From NCBI GenBank assembly GCA_023411405.1, contig JAEYOU010000041.1, positions 1-7,541 of the forward strand: a DNA stretch of 7,541 bases. The letters are read 5' to 3'. This document shows, in pieces, positions 1 through 5,355 of the stretch. Source of the DNA: Pseudomonadota bacterium (GTDB taxonomy: Bacteria > Myxococcota > Myxococcia > Myxococcales > Anaeromyxobacteraceae). The translations under genes and the position numbers were made by a program. Position 1 is the first letter of the stretch. Each line of letters begins with the position of its first letter. A model generated the notes under the pieces. It was not told the origin of the DNA and did no database searches. It saw only the letters and a list, made by a program, of their open reading frames with translations.

Positions 1-1881
1 GTGCCGGACGGGACCGCCGGCGCGCGGCAGGCGCCGTTCTGGACCGCGCTCGCCCGCGTGCCCGTGGCCGAGCTGGCGAAGGGGCAGCGCTGGGAGGTGC
101 AGGTCCAGGCGCACGACGGCGAGCAGCACGGGCCGGTGGTCTCGGCCCACGTGGCCATCGTCAACACGCCCCCGCCCGCGCCCGTCATGCGGTTCGTCCC
201 GGAGCGGCCGCGGCGCGTCGATGGGCTCGCCGTGCGCGGCCAGCAGACGCCCGACGCAGACGGCGACGGCATCACGTACCGGTACGCCTGGAGCCGCAAC
301 GGCGTTCGCTACGAGACGCCGCCCGAGCAGGCGATGATCCCGCGCGGCGTCGCCCGCCGCGGGGAGCGCTGGGAGGTGGTGGTCACCGGCAACGACGGCG
401 AGGCCGACAGCCCGCCCGCCCGGCTCGAGACGGTGATCGCGAACACGCCCCCCGGCGCCGCCGCGGTGGCGCTCTGCGACGGCCCGGTCCCGTCGGGCAC
501 CGTGCCCGAGGCGCGGATCGCGACGGCCGCGGTCGATCCCGACGGCGACTCGATCGTCTACCACTACGAGTGGACCCTGAACGGGCGCGCGACGCTCGCC
601 GCGAAGGGGATGACCCGCTTCACCGCCGCGGCGCTCAAGAAGCACGACGTCGTGCGGGTGGACGTGACCCCGTTCGACGGCGAGCTGGCGGGGCCGGTCG
701 CCACCGCCGAGTGTCACGTCGTGAACACGCCCCCGGGCCCGCCCGCCGTGGCGCTCGAGCCGGCCGAGCCGACCGCCGGCAGCGGCGTCCAGGCCGTCGT
801 GAAGCGGCCCGCCGCCGATCGGGACGGCGACCCGGTGGTCTACCGCTTCGTGTGGACCCGCGGCGGGCTCCCGGCGCCGTTCACGACCGCCACCATCCCG
901 CCCGGCACGCTCCGCAGCGGCGAGGTCTGGCGCGTGGAGGTCACGCCGTTCGACGGCGAGCATCCGGGCGAGGCGGTGGTCGCCCAGGTCGTGGTGAAGA
1001 ACACACCGCCGCCGGCGCCGGTGGTGGTGGTGGTCCCGGAGATCGCCGGCGTGGGCCAGGAGCTCGCCTGCCAGGCGCGGTCGCCGGCCAGGGACGCGGA
1101 CGAGGAGCCGATCGCGCTTCACTATTCGTGGTACCGGAACGGCCAGCCCGTTCCGGTCGCGGACGGGAGCCCGACGCTGCCCGCCGGCAACGTCCGCCGC
1201 GGCGAGCGGTGGCGGTGCGAGGTCTGGGGGACGGACGGGTCCGCGGAGAGCGTCCGCGCGGGCGCCGAGGTCACCATCCGCAACACCGCCCCGACCGCCC
1301 CCGGCGTGGTGGTCGAGCCCGAGCGCCCCCGGCGCCGGGATACGCTCACCTGCCGGATCGCGACGCCGTCGGTGGACAAGGACGGCGATCCGGTCGCGTA
1401 CGCCTACGCCTGGACCCGGAACGGCAAGGCGGTGCCGTCCGGCGCCGACCCCGCGCGCGTGGAGTCGAGCCGGATCAAGAAGGGTGAACGCTGGCGCTGC
1501 GCCGCGACGCCGAACGACGGGTCGGCGGCCGGATCGGCGGGGACCGCCGACCAGCTCGTGCACAACTCGCCGCCGGGCGCAGCGCGCGTCCGGCTCGCGC
1601 CCGCGACCCCGCGCCCGGGTCAGCCGCTCCGGTGCGAGATCACGGGGAAGAGCGAGGACGAAGACGGGGACGGCGTGCGCTACCGGTTCATCTGGGTGCG
1701 CAACGACGTCGCCCAGGCGTTCGCCTACAGCTCCCAGTCCGTCCCCGGACGGCTCGTGAAGGCGGGGGACCGGTGGCGCTGCCGGGTCGTCCCCACCGAC
1801 GGCGCCGACGATGGGCCCGAGACCGCCAGCGAGGAGCTCGCCGTCCCCGAGGCAGGGGAGACCGGCGCTGGGGGCATGTAG
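1..1881 (+). CDS. Tandem Ig/cadherin-like repeat protein, C-terminal part (5' partial)
   Basis: The frame is open from base 1 and the window begins in the middle of a repeat, so the GTG at base 1 is probably an internal Val codon. The 626 visible residues hold one partial and six complete repeats of 92-95 residues. Each unit starts with N-T/S-P-P (or NTAP; N55, N148, N242, N334, N428, N522). Each then has an acidic DxDGD-type loop (for example 85-90, 179-184, 273-278, 459-464), a Y-x-Y/F-x-W-x-R/L-N-G strand (W97, W191, W285, W377, W471, W565), a K/R-x-G-E-R-W strand and a TPxDG turn. This pattern is typical of extracellular beta-sandwich modules, and the acidic loop may bind calcium (inference). 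The last three units each carry a Cys pair 49 residues apart. No anchor or sorting signal is visible before the stop. Likely a secreted or surface protein, perhaps an adhesin or matrix protein. The exact function is unknown. Confidence 0.85.
   Translation: MPDGTAGARQAPFWTALARVPVAELAKGQRWEVQVQAHDGEQHGPVVSAHVAIVNTPPPAPVMRFVPERPRRVDGLAVRGQQTPDADGDGITYRYAWSRNGVRYETPPEQAMIPRGVARRGERWEVVVTGNDGEADSPPARLETVIANTPPGAAAVALCDGPVPSGTVPEARIATAAVDPDGDSIVYHYEWTLNGRATLAAKGMTRFTAAALKKHDVVRVDVTPFDGELAGPVATAECHVVNTPPGPPAVALEPAEPTAGSGVQAVVKRPAADRDGDPVVYRFVWTRGGLPAPFTTATIPPGTLRSGEVWRVEVTPFDGEHPGEAVVAQVVVKNTPPPAPVVVVVPEIAGVGQELACQARSPARDADEEPIALHYSWYRNGQPVPVADGSPTLPAGNVRRGERWRCEVWGTDGSAESVRAGAEVTIRNTAPTAPGVVVEPERPRRRDTLTCRIATPSVDKDGDPVAYAYAWTRNGKAVPSGADPARVESSRIKKGERWRCAATPNDGSAAGSAGTADQLVHNSPPGAARVRLAPATPRPGQPLRCEITGKSEDEDGDGVRYRFIWVRNDVAQAFAYSSQSVPGRLVKAGDRWRCRVVPTDGADDGPETASEELAVPEAGETGAGGM
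163..1848 (+). repeat. Six in-frame ~94-codon tandem repeats
   Basis: The unit boundaries, set at the Asn of each NTPP-like motif, fall at bases 163, 442, 724, 1000, 1282 and 1564. The periods are 279, 282, 276, 282 and 282 bases. The last unit fades out near 1848 without a following NTPP. The repeats are conserved mainly at the protein level, and the DNA of the units has clearly diverged, so this is an old domain array rather than a recent duplication. The fourth full unit contains a short GTG run at 1021-1032 that encodes a poly-Val strand. Confidence 0.85.
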
Positions 1882-1904
1882 GCGCCGGTGGTGCGCGAAC
1901 GCAG

Positions 1905-1942
1905 GCGGCGTCCCCGGGCACGTGCTGCCGAGGGGACGCCGC
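1905..1942 (+). terminator. Strong hairpin, probable terminator (possibly an operator)
   Basis: GCGGCGTCCCC (1905-1915) is perfectly complementary to GGGGACGCCGC (1932-1942), giving an 11-bp stem. The 16-nt loop can close a further 4 bp (GGCA 1917-1920 with TGCC 1926-1929). It lies 23 bases after the stop of the repeat protein, a normal place for a terminator. No T-tract follows, so intrinsic termination is not certain. The right arm ends one base before the -35 box of the next promoter, so a regulator-binding palindrome is an alternative. Confidence 0.5.
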
Positions 1943-1943
1943 G

Positions 1944-1972
1944 TTGACTGCCCATGGGTTCCTCTGTAGGCT
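1944..1972 (+). promoter_or_regulatory. Sigma70-like promoter for the 2014-3912 unit
   Basis: A -35 box TTGACT (1944-1949; five of six match TTGACA) is followed by a 17-bp spacer and a -10 box TAGGCT (1967-1972; three of six match TATAAT, as is common in very GC-rich genomes). Transcription would start near 1979, which leaves a leader of about 35 nt before the GTG at 2014. The first eight bases, GTTGACTG, and the spacing match the element at 3974-4002. Confidence 0.55.
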
Positions 1973-2013
1973 CAAGGGGTTCTGGGCGTTTCGTCGCATC
2001 GGGAGCGTGAACG

Positions 2014-2646
2014 GTGAACCTGAGACGTGCCCTCATCGGCCTCCTCGCCGCGCCGGTCCTGACCCTGGGTGCGCCGCCCGCGGACGCGCCTCCTCGCACG
2101 TCGCCGCAGGTCACCACCCTCGCGCCGGCGGCGCCGCGCCCGGGCGCGGGCCCGGCCGTGCGCATGACCCCCGACGCGGCGTCCCGGATCCCCGAGGGGA
2201 AGAAGCTCGACCTCGCCGAGGAGAGCGTGAAGACCATCCGGAAGACGGTGGACCGGGTGGCGGGCCGCTCGGACGAGGCGCGCAAGGAGCGCGACGTCGG
2301 CAAGCTCAACTGCCTCAACGCGCAGCTCACGCAGATGCGTGGCCTCGCGAAGGTGGCGACGCAGGCCAACGAGGCGCTGGTGGACGCGGTCGGCAAGAAG
2401 GACGCGGCCACCGCCAACACGCAGTTCGCGCGCGTGGTGATCGCCGCGGACAAGGTCGCGCGGATGGGCGGCGAGGCCGACGTCTGCCTCGGCCAGCTCG
2501 CGTTCCTCATGGACGGACGGACGAGCGTCGAGATCGAGCAGCCGCAAGGGCTGCCGGGGCGCGACGTGACGCAGCGTGAGCCGCCGCCGAAGCCGCTCGC
2601 GACGCCGCCGGTGGTCCGGCCGCTCGCGGCGAGCCGCTACTACTAG
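2014..2646 (+). CDS. Exported helical protein with two cysteines, possible polysaccharide-export accessory
   Basis: The product has 210 residues. The GTG start is chosen because GGGAG (2001-2005) lies 8 bases upstream and a signal peptide follows: RR at 4-5, a hydrophobic stretch at about 6-20, and a likely cut near ADA (23-25). A Pro/Ala-rich linker (25-60) leads to a charged, probably alpha-helical core at about 63-160. It contains C100 (in KLNCLNAQLTQ) and C158 (in DVCLGQLAF), which could form a periplasmic disulfide joining two helices. The C-terminus is Pro-rich and ends in RYY. I know of similar proteins in Myxococcota only as uncharacterised proteins, and no named domain is recognised. 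The barrel gene begins about 27 bases after its stop, so the two are likely co-transcribed. A periplasmic or outer-membrane-associated helper of the barrel/OPX exporter is a context-based inference. Confidence 0.8.
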   Translation: MNLRRALIGLLAAPVLTLGAPPADAPPRTSPQVTTLAPAAPRPGAGPAVRMTPDAASRIPEGKKLDLAEESVKTIRKTVDRVAGRSDEARKERDVGKLNCLNAQLTQMRGLAKVATQANEALVDAVGKKDAATANTQFARVVIAADKVARMGGEADVCLGQLAFLMDGRTSVEIEQPQGLPGRDVTQREPPPKPLATPPVVRPLAASRYY

Positions 2647-2661
2647 CGCGCCGGCCTGGAC

Positions 2662-2667
2662 GAAGGG
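2662..2667 (+). promoter_or_regulatory. Ribosome binding site that decides the barrel start
   Basis: GAAGGG touches the ATG at 2668 with no spacer but lies 6 bases before the second in-frame ATG at 2674. The spacing favours 2674 as the true start, which gives MAKGARTG rather than MTMAKGARTG. Confidence 0.6.
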
Positions 2668-2673
2668 ATGACG

Positions 2674-3912
2674 ATGGCGAAGGGGGCGAGGACCGGACTG
2701 CGAGCCCTGGCAGGGCTCCTCGCGCTCGCGCTCGCGCCGGCGGCCGCCGCCGGCCCAGGCGACGGGATCCGCCTGGGCGGCAGCGCCGGGCGGCTGCACC
2801 CGTACCTCGAGCTCGAGGGGCGCTACGACTCGAACCTCGCGTACACCGCCGAGGCCGAGCAGGAGGGTGGCTTCATCCTCCACGTCCGGCCCGGCATCGC
2901 GCTCGCGTCGCCGTCGGAGCGCGCCGCCGTCGACTTCCGCGCCCACCTCGACTGGGCGCAGTACCTCGGGGAGAGCTCGGATCTCTCGCGCCTCTTCGGC
3001 GAGGCGGCCCTCGGGGTGGGCATGAACCGGCGCGGGAGCCTCGGCCTCGAGCTCACCGACGTGTTCCGTCGCTCGAGCTCGACGCAGAACCTGACGCTCG
3101 GGTACGCCGTCGTCTCGAACACCAACGACCTCCGGGTGAGCGTCCCGTTCCGCCCCGGCGGCGGCGCGTTCGTCACCACGCTCACCGGCGGGTGGCGGCT
3201 CGAGACGTTCGAGCCCTTCGTGAAGGGCACCCTGTGCGCCGACGCCTCGGTGGCCTGCGACGAGAGCGCGGTCGCCCGGCTCGACTACAGCGACCTCACC
3301 GGCGGGCTCGATCTCCGGTGGAAGTTCCTGCCGAAGACGGCGATGGTCCTGCAGGGCGAGTACTGGCGCCGGCTGCCGTCGGACACGGACGCCGGCCGCG
3401 AGCTCTCGGGGTACCGCGGGTGGGCCGGCGTGGCCGGCCTCTTCTCCGCGCACCTCGCCGGCACGCTGCGGGGTGGGTACGGCGCCGCGTCGCTCTCGCC
3501 GGGCTCCCTCTCGACGTGGCTCGCGAACGCCGAGCTCGAGTGGATCCCGCTGGAGACCGCCTCGCTCAAGGCGGGGTACCTCCACGACCTCGGCGCCGAC
3601 CCGGGCGCGGCCGGCGCGTACACGAGCCACCGCGGCTACGCGGACGCGCGCGTCCTCCTCGCCGCCCGCTACACCCCCCAGCTCGCCGCCTCCTACGAGC
3701 GCCGCGCGTACCAGGGCGCCGGGCCCGTCGAGGCCGCCGATCTCCTCACCGTCACGCCCTCGGTGGACGTCGCGCTCGCCCGCTGGCTCACCGCCGGCGC
3801 CGGCGTGAGCTACACGCGGCGGACCTCGGAGCGCGCGGCCGGGACGCCCGCGCTCCCGGGGTACGAGTTCTCCAAGACCGAGGCGTTCCTGCGGGTGCGG
3901 GGGACGTACTGA
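2674..3912 (+). CDS. Outer-membrane beta-barrel protein, candidate partner of the polysaccharide exporter
   Basis: The product has 412 residues from ATG 2674 (414 if ATG 2668 is used). A clear signal peptide has basic residues K3, R6 and R10, a Leu/Ala core at 9-21 and a likely cut in the Ala run at 23-26. The mature protein opens with HPYLELEGRYDSNL; the Y-D-S-N motif is typical of the first strand in BBP2-type outer-membrane barrels. Many amphipathic strands follow, separated by Gly/Ser/Asp turns, and the chain ends in FLRVRGTY, with the terminal aromatic residue expected for BAM-assembled barrels. C188 and C195 lie in one predicted extracellular loop or turn and may form a small disulfide loop. 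The adjacent OPX lipoprotein lacks its own outer-membrane span, so this barrel probably forms the pore, as EpsX does for EpsY in Myxococcus xanthus. Barrel identity is strong; the partner role is inferred from context. Confidence 0.85.
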   Translation: MAKGARTGLRALAGLLALALAPAAAAGPGDGIRLGGSAGRLHPYLELEGRYDSNLAYTAEAEQEGGFILHVRPGIALASPSERAAVDFRAHLDWAQYLGESSDLSRLFGEAALGVGMNRRGSLGLELTDVFRRSSSTQNLTLGYAVVSNTNDLRVSVPFRPGGGAFVTTLTGGWRLETFEPFVKGTLCADASVACDESAVARLDYSDLTGGLDLRWKFLPKTAMVLQGEYWRRLPSDTDAGRELSGYRGWAGVAGLFSAHLAGTLRGGYGAASLSPGSLSTWLANAELEWIPLETASLKAGYLHDLGADPGAAGAYTSHRGYADARVLLAARYTPQLAASYERRAYQGAGPVEAADLLTVTPSVDVALARWLTAGAGVSYTRRTSERAAGTPALPGYEFSKTEAFLRVRGTY

Positions 3913-3915
3913 GCG

Positions 3916-3954
3916 GAGCGTCGCGCGCCAGGCGGGCGCTCGTCGCGGCCGCCT
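3916..3954 (+). terminator. Weak overlapping inverted repeats after the barrel gene
   Basis: Two mutually exclusive stems are possible just after the stop: GAGCGTC (3916-3922) with GGCGCTC (3935-3941), which includes one G-T pair, and AGGCGG (3930-3935) with CCGCCT (3949-3954). Neither is followed by a T-tract. In DNA this GC-rich such stems arise easily by chance, so the call is weak. Confidence 0.2.
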
Positions 3955-3973
3955 CGGAGCCCCCCGGCCCGTG

Positions 3974-4002
3974 TTGACTGGCCCCCGGACCTCCGGTACC
4001 AA
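3974..4002 (+). promoter_or_regulatory. Promoter-like element before the export lipoprotein gene
   Basis: A -35 box TTGACT (3974-3979), a 17-bp spacer and a weak -10 box TACCAA (3997-4002) mirror the element at 1944-1972, including the flanking GTTGACTG. A start near 4009 would leave only about 7 nt before the ATG at 4016, so the transcript would be nearly leaderless and the GGAG at 4007-4010 would be mostly untranscribed from this promoter. Either the signal is fortuitous and the gene is read from upstream, or both modes occur. Confidence 0.4.
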
Positions 4003-4015
4003 GATCGGAGCCCCC

Positions 4016-4624
4016 ATGGCACGCCTCGTCACAGCTCTCGCCGTCGCCGCCGCGGTGCTGTCGGCGGCCTGCGGCCACGGCGGCGGCGCGGTCGCCGCGG
4101 CGGACCGGGGGGCGCCGGCCGAGGTCCCGCCCACCGCCTCGACGCTCGGCGCGGGCGACGTCATCGAGGTCCGCGTCTTCCAGGAGCCGGAGCTCTCCGG
4201 CGTCTACCAGGTGGGCACGCACGGGGACGTGACGTTCCCGCTCTGCAAGACCGTCGCGGTCGGCGGGCTCACGGCCAACGCCGCCGCCGAGGCCATCCGG
4301 AGCTGCCTCGCCGCGAAGTACATGCGAGACCCGCAGGTCTCGGTGCTCGTGAAGGAGTACAACTCGAAGAAGGTCTTCGTCTTCGGCGAGGTGCAGAAGC
4401 CGGGCACGTTCCCGTACCAGGACGGCATGTCGGTGGTGCAGGCGGTCACGCTCGCGGGCGGGTTCACCAGGACCGCCGCCCAGAACTCCACCTCGGTCAC
4501 CCGGCGCGTCGGCGGGAACGAGAAGAAGATCAAGGTCAGCGTCCAGGACATCGCCCTCGGCAAGGCGGCAAACTTCACGCTCGAGCCGGGCGACATCGTG
4601 TACGTCCCCGAGAGCCTGTTTTGA
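4016..4624 (+). CDS. Short Wza/OPX-type polysaccharide export lipoprotein
   Basis: The product has 202 residues. ATG 4016 is chosen over an upstream in-frame GTG (3971) because GGAG (4007-4010) lies 5 bases before it and because it starts a lipoprotein signal peptide: MARLVTALAV, then VLSAAC, with C19 as the lipidated residue. The lipobox is off consensus, with Ser rather than Leu at -3. A Poly_export domain (about 43-115) opens with GAGDVIEVRVF and includes a DPQVSV strand (105-110). An SLBB domain follows (about 118-200), with GEVQKPGTF, LAGGFT and a final LEPGDIVYVPES. The chain ends two residues later, so the C-terminal amphipathic helix that forms the outer-membrane pore in E. coli Wza is absent. 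C77 and C97 in the Poly_export domain may form a disulfide. Expected role: the periplasmic, outer-membrane-anchored channel for capsule or exopolysaccharide export, needing a separate pore, plausibly the barrel upstream. Confidence 0.92.
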   Translation: MARLVTALAVAAAVLSAACGHGGGAVAAADRGAPAEVPPTASTLGAGDVIEVRVFQEPELSGVYQVGTHGDVTFPLCKTVAVGGLTANAAAEAIRSCLAAKYMRDPQVSVLVKEYNSKKVFVFGEVQKPGTFPYQDGMSVVQAVTLAGGFTRTAAQNSTSVTRRVGGNEKKIKVSVQDIALGKAANFTLEPGDIVYVPESLF

Positions 4625-5355
4625 CGCGCCTGCGCGGTTCGGTGAACGCGCCCACCCCGGGCGCCGCGCTCGCCGCGCTCGACCGCCGCATCGTCCGCTG
4701 CCGCCTCTGCCCGCGGCTCGTCGCCTGGCGTGAGGAGGTCGCGCGCACGAAGCGGCGCGCCTACCGCGACCAGGACTACTGGGGCCGGCCCGTCCCGGGG
4801 TTCGGCGATCCGGACGCGCGCATCGTCCTCGTCGGCCTCGCCCCGGGGGCGCACGGCGCGAACCGGACCGGGCGCATGTTCACGGGCGATCGTTCGGGCG
4901 ACTTCCTCTACGCGGCGCTCCACCGCGCCGGCCTGGCGAGCGGGCCCTCCTCCGTCTCCCGCGACGACGGGCTCGCGCTCGAGGGCGCGTACGTCACCGC
5001 CGCCGCCCGCTGCGCGCCGCCCGACAACAAGCCCTCGCCCGAGGAGCTCGCGCGGTGCGCGCCCTTCCTCGACGCCGAGCTCGCGCTGCTCGGGCACGCC
5101 CGCGTGCTCGTCGCGCTGGGGGCCATCGGCTGGGACGCCGCGCTGGGGTGTCTCGCGCGCCTCGGCCGGGCGTCGCCGCGGCCCCGGCCCCGCTTCGGCC
5201 ACGGCGCGGAGTGGTCGATCCCCGGCCTCCCCGCGCTCCTCGGGAGCTATCATCCCTCGCAGCAGAACACGCTGACCGGTCGGCTCACGCCGGCGATGCT
5301 CGACGCGGTGCTGCGCCGGGCGCTGGAGCTGGGGGGCTCGGGGAGGAGCCGATGA
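4621..5355 (+). CDS. udgB: Family 5-type uracil-DNA glycosylase (UdgB) with Fe-S cluster
   Basis: The product has 244 residues. It removes uracil, and in characterised UdgB proteins other deaminated bases too, from DNA in base-excision repair in the cytoplasm. Motif A at 72-85 reads GLAPGAHGANRTGR, followed by MFTGDRSGDFL, the family 5 form. The C-terminal motif GSYHPSQQN (208-216), followed by TLTGRLTP, is also typical of UdgB. Cys 27, 30, 131 and 146 (CxxC ... C x14 C) fit the 4Fe-4S cluster of family 4 and 5 enzymes. The TTG start at 4621 is favoured by GAGAG (4610-4614) 6 bases upstream and by the TTGA overlap with the preceding stop, which suggests translational coupling. The in-frame GTG at 4642 has no visible binding site but would still keep all motifs. 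It is unusual for a repair enzyme to sit inside an export operon. Family assignment is firm; substrate range cannot be read from the sequence. Confidence 0.9.
   Translation: MTRLRGSVNAPTPGAALAALDRRIVRCRLCPRLVAWREEVARTKRRAYRDQDYWGRPVPGFGDPDARIVLVGLAPGAHGANRTGRMFTGDRSGDFLYAALHRAGLASGPSSVSRDDGLALEGAYVTAAARCAPPDNKPSPEELARCAPFLDAELALLGHARVLVALGAIGWDAALGCLARLGRASPRPRPRFGHGAEWSIPGLPALLGSYHPSQQNTLTGRLTPAMLDAVLRRALELGGSGRSR
5341..5348 (+). promoter_or_regulatory. Strong ribosome binding site for the Fe-S protein
   Basis: GGGAGGAG lies inside the end of the glycosylase gene, 3 bases before ATG 5352. It fixes this start although the frame stays open far upstream (back to about 5055), where the translation is only Arg/Ala-rich shadow sequence. 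Confidence 0.75.

Noticed and set aside
1021..1035. GTG trinucleotide run as a phase-variable microsatellite
   Set aside because: Only four perfect units, in frame and encoding a Val-rich beta-strand. Gain or loss would not shift the frame.
570..1487. A 305-codon + strand frame inside the repeat protein
   Set aside because: The Arg/Gly-rich translation has no domain features, while the overlapping frame shows six ordered repeats.
1972..4164. A 730-codon open frame on the minus strand across three genes
   Set aside because: It lies antisense to genes with clear signal peptides and recognisable domains, and its translation is a low-complexity Arg/Gly/Ala/Glu shadow expected in very GC-rich DNA.
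4621..4650. TTGACG as a promoter -35 box for the glycosylase gene
   Set aside because: No TA-containing -10 box lies about 17 bases downstream, and the bases are explained by the overlapping stop and start codons.
5055..5351. A longer start for the Fe-S protein
   Set aside because: The upstream extension is Arg/Ala-rich shadow of the glycosylase gene. ATG 5352 has a strong GGGAGGAG and begins a normal N-terminus.
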